A DNA stretch of 64,000 nucleotides from Nematopogon swammerdamellus (taxonomy: Eukaryota; Arthropoda; Insecta; Lepidoptera; Adelidae), in NCBI GenBank assembly GCA_946902875.1, contig OX336349.1, positions 14,717,891-14,781,890 of the forward strand, read 5' to 3'. The notes below the pieces were generated by a model. It saw nothing but the letters and a program-made list of their open reading frames with translations, had not been told where the DNA came from and made no database searches. Below are positions 22,444 to 34,139 of this stretch, piece by piece. A program made the position numbers and the translations under genes. Each line of letters starts with the position of its first letter. Position 1 is the stretch's first letter.

Positions 22444-22552
22444 ACAACGGCTACCTATTACGGTTCCAAAGATATAGCAGTAGGACAGACAGACGGCGCG
22501 CCGTCTGTCTGCCGAGGCGTAGGCTTCCGTACGGGATACGGAAACCTAAAAA
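22444..22552 (-). repeat. Repeat B, copy 2, with a 26-bp perfect palindrome
   Basis: The repeat B phrase GGCTACCTATTACGGTTCC is followed at 22486-22511 by a perfect palindrome, CAGACAGACGGCG and its complement, centred on GGCGCGCC. The palindrome looks like a local inversion of the CAGA microsatellite of this repeat. Confidence 0.7.
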
Positions 22553-22676
22553 CAACAAAAAATCTGCACCGTGGGGATCGGTTATTGATCATCTTCAAAC
22601 TGGCCTCTCAGATATTCCTTCAGACTCGGAATTTAATAGAAATCACTAGGGGTGATGTCTGGTGAATATGAAAGAC

Positions 22677-23084
22677 AAGCTGTGCCCGCGGCTCCGCCCG
22701 CTCTCATATTTCACTTCACTGCTAACCTCATAAGCTATTTAGCGTGATAGTAAGTAGCCTATAGTTGATGGGAAGAATCAAGCTATCCGTAGAATTTTGT
22801 TTTATTAAAATCGGTTCAGTGGTTCTCGAGTTATAAGCGGACAGACAGACAGACAGAAAGCAGACGTTGGATTTTATTATAGGTAAGGATGTTCAAGTAT
22901 TTCAAAGTTAGCATCGTGAATGGCAGCTATTGCAGCTGCGGACTTGTGAGCCGAGGCGTTATACAGAATAACTTTCGCGAGCTTGAAATGAATGACTTAA
23001 ATAAAACAAAACACCAAAGACAATCTGTTCATTCTTTATTTTATTTTATCTGACAGATGTCTAAGCTAGGCCTTCCAATATTTT
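22677..23084 (-). mobile_element. Helitron-like non-autonomous element, copy 1
   Basis: On the minus strand it runs from TTGGAAGGCCTAGCTTAGAC (23084) through TATAATAAAATCCAACGTC, a CTGTCTG microsatellite and CGAGAACCACTGAACCGATT to a GC-rich end, GCCGCGGGCACAGCTTGT. The terminal hairpin-plus-CTTG-T arrangement is close to the CTAG-T Helitron 3' end. A near-identical element is tandemly duplicated at 40661-41424. It has no coding capacity. Confidence 0.6.
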
Positions 23085-23089
23085 TTTTA

Positions 23090-26000
23090 GTTCCAAGGAA
23101 TATGTACCTGATTCTCACTTTTATTTGAACGTGTTTGAACTGTCATCCTATTACCGTGCCATTAACTATCTGTATGTAGATACACAGGTGGATTCATTCA
23201 TCCATCACTCATCATCAGTGAGGTGAAAGAGGAATATTCTAATACAGAGAAAAATTTAATTAAAAATCATCGACCGGATACATCAGGGGCGAAGAGTGTG
23301 CAAAATGACTGGAACATTTCATATCGACCGATCCACAGTTGTCCACAGTAGAATTGAGAATATTCCTGGTTGGATCTGTCAATGAAACAGTTTATTTTCA
23401 CTGGAATACATAGTGTATCTCATAGAAATGGTTTATCTACACAAACCAATGACGTATCATGTATTCTCTTTGGCACAAACATGTGGATATATTTAGTAGG
23501 TTCGTTCAAATCAAATGCTTCCTAAACTAAGCATTAAAAAGCGGAGAGAAAAAATCCAACACAAATATGAATCCTTGAGTGAAATATCCAAGGCAATGAA
23601 ACCACACGAGCGTAACGTTTCGTAAGAATGAAGGCTGCTGACATTTTGGAGGGAAGCCAAAACGCAAGCAGTCGGGTAATAATTAAGCAGATAGGTCCAT
23701 TTGATGTTATATATGCGAAAGAATACGACGCTGAAAGTTTTGTTTTCCAGTCGTCCATCTCGTCGTCGTTTTTTTGTTTGTTTACTAATTGGTCACTAAT
23801 TCGATCGGTCCCTGAATGCTGTTTGTGAAGAAACATTTTTGTAATTTACCGAACTGTATGCTGTTAACAGGAAAGCCTTGGAAAAGAGGGCGATAGATAC
23901 GAGTATCGCCATAATTCCGATCAACCACTCCATAGAAAAGTCAATGGACAGTGATATTATTGTTCCACTCAAAACACAACTAAGTAAATTTCAAAACAGT
24001 TTGCTAACAAACAATTATTAGATAGTATTCCTGTCAAAGCCCTAACTTGACCTAATGTTGAATGGAATTATTGCTTTATATTTCAGACAGGTTTAGTTCT
24101 AATACTTATATCGTTCTTGAACAAGACAGGCAATGAAGAACGAATTGATTTGATAAATCAATTTATTATTTTTTGACAAATTAATCTGACATGACACAAT
24201 GACATTCATCCGATCGAATTGTAAGTTTAGAGTTCACGGGAATTTTTTTATAAAAATAGAAAATAATATCTGGAGACAGAGACTAGCTAGAGAATACATG
24301 ATTAATGATTTATGATTAGAAAACTTTGTAATTATGCCTATCTATGTAAGTAAGCCATGAATTGTGTTTTTATTGCAATAATATAGGTAAACATTCAAAA
24401 TTATTAAATTCTGTTTTATTTTCCATACGTCATTGTTATTTTCATATTTTTCGGAGTAGGGAGCTGATATTACATACATTTCCAAAGAGTACAACTGGTC
24501 CAGCTGCTTTTGGACGAAAAAGCTTCAAATAATATAAATAGGTTTCCGCTAACGGAACAGAAAAAAATTCTCGTGTATGTAAACCGCGCGTGTAAATACA
24601 AGGGAAGCTTTTTAAAAATCCCTAGATCACAATACGCATTCAGCAGATAGCTAATAAAGGCGGATGAAATCCGACACTTTACCTTTTTACGTGTGTTTGA
24701 ATTAAAATACCTTTCTACCGAGCATTGAGCGCGAGCGAGAGATTTTTACTACTTTTTATTTGGTGTGCTCATACCCACTTAACAGCTTCGACCCGTACGG
24801 TTAGCACGATCAGCCAGCTGATACACAATGACTAAATCTATGTTTAATTTTTTTAATCATTTAATAACAGCTGTAATCTTGGCCACTTCCATTCATGTTG
24901 CGCTTTTCTACGCGTGACTGCAACGTGAAGTTTAGAAAGTAAGAATTGCATCGCCTGCAATAACAGACTCATAATGTAATGAAATATAATATATTATTAT
25001 TTACTTCATTAATTAAGTTTATTAGTTCTTTCTTCAAGCTATTAAATGATCTTGGGATGGTTTAAAGAATTTATAAATAAGATTAATTAAAAATAATTTA
25101 CATTAGGTACATTTCAAGATTTATTTTATCCTAGTTCGTTTAGCAGCTAACAGTTTCCTTACGAAAATAGTAAAACTGAAGTGAAAGAGCTGAGACTACG
25201 CGGTGATATCCCAATAAATTAGTAACTGAAAACACGGTTATATTTTTTATCGTTCCACTCTGACACAAGTTTTACGTATATTTATTGTAATTACTTCTTG
25301 AGCTTGCTAACGGTACGGACGCCTCAATAATCTGCTGTTAATACATCAAATGAACAAAAATTCCATAAAATATAACAATACACCTACTAACGCACGTCGC
25401 GCCTGCAGCGGCGGGCTATACCTATACTGATACTTTTCCTTTTATACATTCGTGGCCCTTTTAAACACCATTTTATTTTCAATTGTGAACTTTCTCGCTA
25501 GATAATCGTGCGACTACAAAGGAGCGCACTCGTGTTAGTGTTATTCTTACTATAAAAGTTTATTTTTATGGATCTCTCGTACGAGCACCGTCTGTGGAAT
25601 TGTGGAGAAACTTCGTGGGGTGGCTGTGAATAGTCCGGCGAGGATGAGAAACCGATTTGTTAAGTATTTTGGTTACATATAATTTTTTATAATAAAGATA
25701 CCCTAATGTTAACCCACGTTTAAATTTTTTTAAGTACCTATTAGAAAAAAATTATCACTTCTGTCAGTAGGAAGGAAGTGATGTATGTTCGCTTCTCGAG
25801 AAACATTTTGATTAACTTATTTTGATAAGATTTTATTGTTATCTAATTTAGTAAGCATAACTTTATAACTCAAAGCATGGGCTCCGTAGCTACTCGTAGG
25901 TATATACTTCTTGCACGCGAGTGCGCGCAGAGTTCACGCGGTCGCAATATTAAATAACTTTATAATTTACAGGAAGGAAAATAGGATCTACAAGAAAGCA

Positions 26001-26745
26001 ATTCAAAGTTTACACTTATACACAAGTCGGCTAGGTCAAAGCACAGTCACACACAGCAGAGTGGTACAGTTATTATGTAAATAGATACAGTGGCCGCATG
26101 CCCGGGACGGTTTTCCTGCAAAATGTGAATATTTTGAAAGGCGCCATATTTGTTTTCGCCTGCGCGACGCGCGCTGTGCGTTGTATGTACCCTCTCGCAT
26201 GGACATAAAAACCTAGAAGGATGTCAACTTATCGAGAATGTGAAATAAAAATGCACACACACACAAATTACGAGTATATAACTATAATGTGTATATTTCT
26301 TTCGTACTTGTCCACTCGCGTATTTTTTGTCTGCTGAGAATGGTGAGTATACGTCGCGTCGAGTATATGTTGGTTTGGTAACAAGGTAAAAATGTATCGG
26401 CATGCCATGCCACCGCCGCCGCCACCCCGTTCCTGGGTATTATTTCCATGGCGGCGCGCGGCGGCGGCGCGGCGCGCGCTCTCGCATGTTTGGACAGGTG
26501 TAGGTGTACTGTGCAAATGTAACAGCCCGACTGCGATGCGAGGAGTCTACTCGCTCGTTCTGCAGACAGTATTCACAGTTGAAATTTTTGGAGTTTTAAA
26601 TTAATTTACAGAATTGAGTTTTTGATTTAGCATAGTCTGGTAAAATGTGTATGTAATCTGATGTTGAAGACCTCGTGTTGAAGACACACCTGAGATATCT
26701 GAGTATTTTGTAAAAATTTAATGAACCGTGTCATAGTGAGTGTTC
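23090..26745. other. No supported gene; intron of the DOK7-like gene
   Basis: Long AT-rich stretch with no intact transposon. A CpG-rich piece at 26395-26490 has CCGCCGCCGCC facing GGCGGCGGCG within 70 bp and could fold. Frames there are composition artefacts. Short GC-richer pieces occur at 25395-25420, 25900-25940 and 26090-26190. Confidence 0.45.
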
Positions 26746-26747
26746 AA

Positions 26748-26945
26748 AGACATACATACATACATACATATCACACACGCTGAATCCCGACAATCGGGGT
26801 AAGCAGAGTAATCCGTGTTGTGCTGCAAGAACTCTGGTAAATTACAGCACAACACCGAACACCACGTTTCGCAAAGTATTCGAACAAGATTCAATAGATC
26901 AAGCAGCAAGTAAGGCACAAAGACCCACCTGATGCTGATGTTCAA
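26748..26945 (-). repeat. Repeat A, copy 3
   Basis: Starts with a CATA microsatellite, then CACGCTGAATCCCGACAATC, TACAGCACAACACCGA and CAAGCAGCAAGTAAGGCAC. It is the microsatellite-tailed half of repeat A. Confidence 0.7.
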
Positions 26946-27102
26946 AGACATGTAGGCTTATATTACTTAATTATAGTAGGTATAGTAGGCTAGCATTAAT
27001 TAAGTTAACATGCCAACATAAGAGTAAATGTGTCTTTTGTCTCGTGGAAATTATTCTCTTTGGCGGTGCAAAGTTTTGTCTGTCTTATGTTCCCTAATCA
27101 GT

Positions 27103-27930
27103 AAGATACAACTTCAACTTCAACGTAGCCAAGACGCAAGCTTGTGCCTTCTCTACTAAGGCTGATCCGTTTCCTCTCCAAGCCACTTTTCAGGGCAGCC
27201 AAGTCCCCAACGATGGTAGTCTGGGCGTCCTGGGTATGGAGGTGTCCAGGGACGTTGGGTTTCGATCGTTCATAGAGTCCAAGGCGAAACTAGCGTCTCG
27301 AAAATTAGGAGTCCTTTACCGCTGTCGGCGATTTTTCACGCCGGTCCAACTGCTTACACTCTACAAAGCACAAGTAAGACCGGTGATGGAATATTGCAGT
27401 CATCTTTGGGAGGGTTCCCCTGAGTACCTTCTTTCAGCCTTGGATTCTATTCAGCGACGAGCCATTCGCCTCATTGGTGACTCCGTACTCACAAAGGACC
27501 TTCAACCTCTAAAGCACAGACGTATCGTTGGGTCATTGAGCCTGTTTTATCGGTACTACTATGGCCGCTGCTCTGACGAACTTGCTTCCCTTATCCCTCC
27601 TCCTCCTGTTCGCCTTCGCCAAACCCGCCATACTCTCGCGGAACACCCGTTTGTAGTCGACAGAAGAGTTCTTCGAACTGCACGATTCTCTAAATCGTTC
27701 TTGTGCCGCACTGCAAAGGTGTGGAACGGGCTCCCAGGAAATATCTTCCCCCACTCCTACAATCCACAGATCTTCAAATCGCGGGTTAATAGCCTTTCCC
27801 CAGCAACATTAGTCCACCTCCAAGCCGGACTGGCACCTCCTCGGGGGTGAAATTGGCTGCGCCTGAGGTTGCGACCTCGGACAGAGCCACCCAGTTCGGT
27901 AGCAATAAAAAAAAAAAAAAAAAAAAACAT
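27103..27930 (+). mobile_element. Non-LTR retrotransposon (LINE), 5'-truncated, poly-A tailed
   Basis: The segment holds the C-terminal part of a LINE reverse-transcriptase ORF, a 60-bp 3' UTR (GAAATTGGCTGCGCCTGAGG) and a poly-A of about 21. Frame pieces include NVAKTQACAFSTKADPFPLQ, LGVLYRCRRFFTPVQLLTLY, VRPVMEYCSHLWEGSPEYLL and AKVWNGLPGNIFPHSYNPQI, ending at 27850. These are the thumb-like and C-terminal motifs of Jockey/CR1-like LINEs. The catalytic YADD region is missing here but is present in the copy at 52046-53303. It is inserted antisense to the DOK7-like gene, inside its intron, just 80 bp downstream of exon 1. Confidence 0.92.
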
Positions 27931-28009
27931 GGACTATTATTAATATAATATACACGTAAGTAAAGCAAGTATAGTAAGAAAATTAATTCTATTTAATATT
28001 AATTCTCAC

Positions 28010-28075
28010 CTTTTTCCCATCGCGGAACTTGACTGTCCCCTCGATTATAGATGGCGCTGGCTTCGTCTCCTCCAT
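28010..28075 (-). CDS. Dok7: DOK7-like adaptor, first coding exon
   Basis: On the minus strand, ATG (28075-28073) in a good context (TCAAAGATGG) opens 22 codons including IIEGTVKFRDGKK and ends at a consensus donor (AAAAAG|GTGAGA, GT at 28009-28008), phase 0. With exon 2 (21247-21292) it forms IEGTVKFRDGKK-WKSRWCVMRKLSPVA. The same order (EGQVKLRDGKKWKSRW then SPVAD) opens human DOK7, as recalled. The family has an N-terminal PH domain, a PTB domain and a tyrosine-bearing tail, and works as a cytoplasmic membrane-recruited adaptor. A possible 5' UTR acceptor (TTTGTTTCAG) ends at about 28280, suggesting an upstream non-coding exon. The frame is too short to show up in a long-ORF scan, yet both splice ends and the protein agree. 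Confidence 0.88.
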
Positions 28076-28081
28076 CTTTGA

Positions 28082-28089
28082 TGACGTCA
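28082..28089. promoter_or_regulatory. Perfect CRE palindrome TGACGTCA next to the DOK7-like start
   Basis: TGACGTCA lies 6 bp upstream of the DOK7-like ATG. It is a full CREB/ATF site. If transcription starts close by it would be a promoter or downstream element; if an upstream exon exists it is simply in the 5' UTR. Confidence 0.4.
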
Positions 28090-28279
28090 CCACTCACACA
28101 CACAACCACACGCACAAACACTCAACCTTTCCACCGTCGGAAAATGCACACCAAATGCACAACGCACATTGCGTCGAGTTTGCACAGATTTTTTATGATT
28201 ACACTTTTAACATGTTCACTCGCTTAGCTCACATTTTATGAATGTGTATTTTGATTTATGTCGACTCATCATCACACAT

Positions 28280-28878
28280 CTGAAACAAACAATGAACAAA
28301 GTTAATATGCGAATGTTTATAAAATACCAGAAAAGCAAATTAATTTACTCGTGTGTTCCAATTCTATTACTGCGGCGCTTTTAGACCAAGAAAGGCACCA
28401 AAGGGAAGCACTAGCGTGACACCTATTTCCGCCTGGAACATATGGAGGTATAAATGAGCTGCTATTTATCGCACACCAAAAGATTAATTAAAAATATGAA
28501 AACAGTATCCAGACAAGTTTAAAAGAAAATATTGCAAATCAAAGCCATGAACAAAGGAACAATAATGTTAGTGCTGCATTACATGTATCATCCATCACTG
28601 TCTATGACGATACTATTGACCATAACAATAAAATTAAGATCAACGATGGAAACCGACAACAAATGGTGATCGTTCAGCCAGACTGCTACATTTACGTAAT
28701 TCTAAATTGAGAAAATGTCGCAATACATTTTTTACCGACCGACGATGAGTGTCTCCACAAAGAATTCAACCAGTAAGGCCAATCATTGCGAACAATTTAC
28801 TTCATCCACAACATCAACAAATCAATAAATGCACACAATTTGCATGAGATTGCTCGAAAAAAAAATAGGTGTGTCTAT
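28280..28878. other. No supported gene; upstream of the DOK7-like start
   Basis: AT-rich. A weak SINE family 2-like scrap (CCAAAGGGAAGCACTAGCGT) lies at about 28398. No TATA or Inr could be assigned. Confidence 0.35.
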
Positions 28879-29741
28879 AAAAATACCCCTCGTGAGCGCG
28901 ACGTCTAAAACGCAAAATGCCTAAGTAGCAAAATGCCTAAAATCAATGTCTAAAAATCAATTTGCCTTAATAGCAAAATGCCTAAAACTCAAATTCCCTA
29001 AGATGCACAACATCCAAAACGTAAGTAACCTGAACAGCCGAATGCCTAAAACTAAACCTAAACGAGCAATGTCTGAAAAGTAATTTGTCTATGATATTGT
29101 AGGGAGTATATTTAAAAAAATAATATACCGATAAGCAACTGAACGAACTAATTCAGGGCAAAGTCACTGTATTAGCATTTCTTAAGAAAATATCCCAAGT
29201 TAAAAGACTCTTGGGTTGGGGACACATAAAATTATTATTATTTTATCATTGAAAATGTATTTTATTAGTTTTCTCTCCTATGTAAGATAAATAATTTGTT
29301 TTTTTTTTAAGTTAAGAGACTAAACTGTTCTTTTATTTTTTAAATCGCATATAAAATCAATTTATAACTGCATTGTTTTTTTATTGATATTGTATCGACT
29401 ATCGTAACAATTTTTGGTTTTAGATATTAGAGACGTTTTAGATTAACTCCTAGTTATTTTTAATTTTAAGTATTTTAGATGTTATGAGTTTTAGTCATTT
29501 TTTATTCTAGTCCTTTGGCATTTTAGGCATTTTGGGTTTTAGGCATTATATGATTCAGGAATTTTGCTATAGGTATTTTGCGTTTCAGACAATAATGTCT
29601 AAACGTATAAACGTTCCAGGCATTATGTGATTCAGAAATTTTGATAATTAGGCATTTTGCTACTTAGGCATTTTGCTACTTAGGCATTTTGCTACTTAGG
29701 CATTTTGCGTTTTAGACGTCGCGCTCATGAGGGAAAAATAC
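28879..29741. mobile_element. Foldback DNA transposon with 8-bp target duplication, built of a repeated 16-mer
   Basis: The element (28887-29733, 847 bp) is bounded by a perfect 8-bp direct repeat AAAAATAC (28879-28886 and 29734-29741). Its inverted ends are CCCTCGTGAGCGCGACGTCT and the near-perfect complement ending TCATGAGGG. Inside each end are head-to-tail copies of TTAGGCATTTTGCTAC (right: 29648-29663, 29664-29679, 29680-29695 and a partial at 29696-29709; left: complementary copies from 28910). Diverged copies of this motif continue inward. There is no open frame. An 8-bp duplication fits hAT or P superfamily transposases; the ends do not show the common hAT CAG start, so the class is open. 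Confidence 0.85.
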
Positions 29742-30730
29742 ATGGAGTCAACATATAGAAGAGCGAGATAGACGGTAGATTCAATTAATGTTAGAGGCTA
29801 TTTGCAATTTCGTCTTTGTGCATACCATTTATAATGACTTCACGTGTTGGACTAACTGATATCGCTTCTATACTTTAAATATTTTATCTTTTTGATCGGA
29901 ATATTACAACAGACGGACTGTTGAAATCGATCAATGCGCTTGCACTGAATGCACTTCACCACGGTCTAGCTAGACATAGATTAAGACATCATCTATAATC
30001 CAATGGACAGCGATCTGCAGCACAAAATCGATAAAATATGTTAGAAATTCCGGTGTCGCAATTTGTCGAGTAGTATTATTTAATTCTTTCAATTCGGCCA
30101 CTTTTGTTTGTTGTTTCCTTGTATCCTCACCTTGCATCTTTGGGTATTCTGAACAAGTCTCGGAATTCCGAGTCGTGTAGTTCGAATGGATTGCTTTGGT
30201 CCCTCAGTCATCTCTTCATTTTCCGTTCCTTCATTTGTGCTTGTCGCGCCCTCCTCTCTATTCACTGGGGCGTGAACAGGCTCCTGTCAGGCCGACATGG
30301 CATTCGCAATCCCCGTGCATCACAGAACGTCCATGGGCATCGTTAGACACCTACTTGTAGGTGAAACGAAGCCACATGTCGCGCTACCCAAAAAAATGCT
30401 TTCTAGGTTTTCTAGAAAAAGAAAAAGTCATTCTACATTTTCTTCCGTTCACAGTAAACTCCACAGTAAAATAGTTTATCGGCCTCTCCTAATGGCCCCG
30501 ATAAGTTTAGTGTTGGTTAATCGATATCAAAAGTTACGCCGTAACGATAAAAAAACAGTTTTCTCGCAAAAATCTATAAAATTATATTTTCTCGATTTGC
30601 CGTCGGTAAATTTTATCAATGACGCGGGATAAAACTGACCGCGCGCTACTGCCGACACGATATACCTACGTAATATATCGACGGCACAAATGATTTAATC
30701 GACTGATTTAAGCGTATCGTGTCGATATAA
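29742..30730. other. No supported gene
   Basis: Apparently single-copy, with a GC-richer piece at 30230-30380 that is open on the plus strand (30104-30346) but unrecognised. Confidence 0.4.
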
Positions 30731-30731
30731 A

Positions 30732-30824
30732 ATGAGTGTGCTCCCGCTGCTGCTTGCGATAGCAAAGACTACTGTAGCAAGTAAGACCGTGTTGCGTGAC
30801 CCTATTACAGTTATTTACTTGACG
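30732..30824 (+). other. Candidate short first exon encoding a hydrophobic N-terminus
   Basis: ATG at 30732 opens 31 codons beginning MSVLPLLLAIAKTTVASK, signal-peptide-like, and reaches a strong donor ACG|GTAAGT (GT at 30825-30826) in phase 0. The AT-box TATAAA just upstream is too close to serve as TATA for this start. No partner exon was identified, so this may be chance. Confidence 0.15.
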
Positions 30825-30944
30825 GTAAGTAAACGATATTGCACGACTACTTTTGGACACTATTAATAAAAATAGACAATTTTTATTCGTAGGTAATACG
30901 ACAATCTGTTAACGCTCTCTGCATATTTCCCAACTGTTTTTTCT

Positions 30945-31030
30945 TCTGAACTAGGTGGCTGTGCACGAGGTAGAAGCCTCAGGCGCAGCCAATTTCACCC
31001 CCGATGTGGCACCTCATCCGGCTTGGAGGC
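30945..31030 (-). mobile_element. LINE 3' UTR fragment
   Basis: CCTCAGGCGCAGCCAATTTC followed by ACCCCCGATGTGGCAC and GGCTTGGAGGCGG is the reverse complement of the 3' end of the LINE at 27800-27900, with a short T run at 30939-30945 as its poly-A. Confidence 0.7.
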
Positions 31031-31034
31031 GGAT

Positions 31035-33070
31035 AGCAAAAATCTAAGTTTACTAACAAACTTTGAGGGTTTTTTTTTTTTTTTTGAGGAATCGTAAAAT
31101 ATTCCCGCTCTACAGACGGTAAGTAGAATTTTCGATTATTTCCATTCATAAGCGTTGGCAGTCTTAGCAAACACAACAGCATTAAAGTTGTCATTTTATT
31201 GTTCTTTTTATGTCTTTGGATTTAGTTTCTCTAAGTCTTGTTTTTTCTTACAATCATGGGAAATAGTATTAGTTCTCCTTTTCTCATTTCATTTTATTAG
31301 TTCCTTTCGCGCTTTTTACAAAAAATCACTTTCCTAGCTTCAGCTATTTCCGCAACATGCAACACAAAGTGCTCAAAATTATCTACATATGCATACTGGC
31401 TTGGTGTTTATTCGTTATCTCGGTCTCAAAATCCTTTCATAATTAGTGATTCGCCATCTGTCCTTTTTGCCCGCATACTCAGTAAGGTCGTGTTTACAAA
31501 TTGTGGTGAAGTGGAGCAGCCGTTTGCCACATGTCGCGTGTCGTCGGTCGCCTCGTTTCGCCCGCGCCGCCAACTTGGTTTAGCTTAGTCCTGTAAAAAC
31601 AAATTTGAATAATCGCCTAAGTACAAGTACCTACTAAATACGACTGAAAATGAAAGCTGAACTCTGAATTATTTTTAGATCTCTTGAAAATCTTTCTTTA
31701 TGACACCTGGCGTGTTCGCCTGCTACATCGGTGTTTTGACCGAATACCACTTGTTCCTGGTTTCGTCGGCTACCCTGAATGTTGCATAACCGTTTCGTAT
31801 AATCTGTAGGTATTTTATGTATCATTCTTCATTTACCTCTCAAAATGTCCATTCTTGAAATGTCATGTTGCCGTTCACTGGCGACCCGAAACTGAGTGTC
31901 CAAGACACGCAGGCCAGATAGACGGACAGACAAAACGGAGACCGCTAGCTACAAGCGGTCTACGAAATCCTAAAAGTGACAGTGAAATATGTATTGTCCC
32001 ATATGTGGAATTAATATTTTTTGTGCATTCGACCCATTTCTGATGGTGCGACAGATGTGGGCCGATTTCGATATTTGCTCTAACGTATGATATTTATCGC
32101 CCTCAAATATCTCGATGGCTTTGTATTGAATAAAATCGATTCGAGAAATCTGTTATTATATTTTTTTTCTATATAGGTACGTAAATTGATATTATGAATG
32201 ATCTTTATTTATTCAGGTTAGGGTACTTATTCGTAAAAATAATTAAATTGTACAATGTACATTTCACTTTGTTTGGGGAGGAACATGACGGCATTCATAT
32301 TATACATACTAGTACTACTAGTAAGCTAACACTGTTGTATACCTACACTTGCTTTATGAAGACGACTGATGTAAGCAAGACTTATTCCAAAATACAATTT
32401 CTTCCAGTCAACCTTGTGCATACGCACACATATAGGGTGTATGTAGGCTTAGATAATCTAAACGCTCTAAAAATAAAATTAAAATTGACAAACTGTTGAA
32501 CGTGTTCAAAAACATTTCTTGCATCAAAAGAACAAAATTATAAAAAGAAAAAAATCACGCTCCGGAAGAAATTAAATTCTCCCCCTAAGTTCAGTATGTA
32601 ATTATCCGCACCCCTCTATCAGTCCAGCCTCCGCACCTCGAGATAATTTCTCCATCGGAGCGTGTCAGGAGGGCAGACAATATACGTCCACAACGTGAGA
32701 CACTACAATAATCGAAGAATTAAAAACGACAGAGATGACTTCAACTGGTGTGGACTGGGGGGAAAAGTGACAAAAACAAAATCTTCGCACTCGTTCACTC
32801 ATATTTATGTTGCAAATGTGAATGTCCACCAAATGTGGGTAACAAAGTAAAAGATAAAATGTATGAGAATGACGTGTCTGTGGTGTGGGTCTCTTTGGCC
32901 GTAATGTAAGGCACAAGATTACGGTGTCGTGTTGTCTCGTGCGTCCGAAGCGCGTGTTGCATTGCACACCCAATGCATATGCGAGCAAAGCTTTTATTTA
33001 CAGTTTTTGTCAATCTTTATTCTCCATCGTACGAAGCTCACTCCATAAATGTACCGTATGAGTACAAAGA
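31035..33070. other. No supported gene
   Basis: AT-rich, with a T run at 31071-31085. The piece 31510-31580 is CpG-richer. A frame at 32194-32499 is open but of low-complexity composition and unrecognised. Confidence 0.45.
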
Positions 33071-33072
33071 AC

Positions 33073-33112
33073 TCAGAGGGGGGAGCGTGGACCCCCACGC
33101 TCCCCCCTCTGA
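33073..33112. repeat. Very GC-rich perfect hairpin
   Basis: Arms of 18 bp (TCAGAGGGGGGAGCGTGG and complement) flank a 4-bp loop ACCC. It is a highly stable stem with a G-run on one strand. No transcript is evident. Confidence 0.85.
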
Positions 33113-33271
33113 CCTAAGACTCGAATCCTGCGGAGCAGACTGAACATGAAATGCACAGACTGAAAACTGTAAATTTTTGCAGCTGCGTGTGCGATCATGA
33201 ACTGTCGGTACATATTTTGCATAGACTGCTGACTAGAGTCTAGCGAGGTTTTTATATGACCGAACATTAGT

Positions 33272-33662
33272 ATACCTTTTTTTAATGTAATCTGGTATGC
33301 GTGGTGGCTGAAGAGAGCCAATGGGCACATGCTCCGACCAGCCAATATCACCTCCGAGAAGGTAGATGCCATAACGGAGACTTCCCTTTTGATTGCTGGC
33401 TATACTAGAATTGAGGAGAACACAGCCGAGGCTGCTATGCGGCGAACTTACATCCAGTACGGTGGTACCAACCCAGTGGCCTACAATTTAAGCCTACTAA
33501 CTAGTAAGGGGCAAGGGAACTCCAGTTTACACCGGTTCCGAACGGCGAATCAGCTACGTATTTTTTTTCATCAGAAAAAAACTCATTGGTACACGCCGAC
33601 CGGATTCTAATCTCAAACCTCAAGCAAGAGAAGCCGACGCCCGTACCACTCGGTCACCCGCC
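33272..33662 (-). mobile_element. SINE family 1, full-length copy 2
   Basis: Same order as the copy at 3996-4400: T run, ATGTAATCTGGTATGCG, GCTCCGACCAGCCAATATCA, the central block with CAGTACGGTGGTACCAACCC, and the tRNA-like head ending near 33662. Box B is decayed (TTAGAATCC), and small indels separate it from copy 1, so it is an older insertion. Confidence 0.83.
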
Positions 33663-33664
33663 GC

Positions 33665-34135
33665 TTTAAACCTAAATGCCAAGTCAAGTCAATATAATAC
33701 AAATACAAAACATCTACCATAACAAACATGCCTTGAATTCTTGTTGGGCTATACTTAACTGACCAAGGAACTTACATCAAGACTGTATCAGATTTTCATC
33801 TTCCATAAAGTTACTATAACCCGTTTGAAGTTGTAAGTAATACCTCTTTTAGTTCGACGAGATTTTCCAAGTATTTCCAAGTCACACCAGCCAAGTGACA
33901 TAATCAGGTGAATCAACCTCCAGTAAGCAGCAGATAGTAATTGAGATAAGATAAAGTGTTGAAGTAGGTACTAATACAAGTGTGATTTAATTATCGCTAA
34001 AACACTTCTGAAATTTGCTTCCGTTCTGCTTCCGGCTGAATATCTCAACCTATATCGAAGATCATGTAATGAGTCATGTTCATGTATTCAGACATGTAAA
34101 CTGACAATTTACGCTGGCGCGAAGTTTGTCGACAA
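33665..34135. other. No supported gene
   Basis: AT-rich sequence with no recognisable feature. Confidence 0.45.
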
Positions 34136-34139
34136 ATAC

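Noticed and set aside
26268..26604. Frames over the CpG-rich block
   Set aside because: Composition-driven runs of Pro, Ala and Arg on both strands, with no splice support.
29648..29709. CRISPR-like array of 16-mers
   Set aside because: Units are head-to-tail without spacers, mirrored at the other end of a transposon in a eukaryotic genome.
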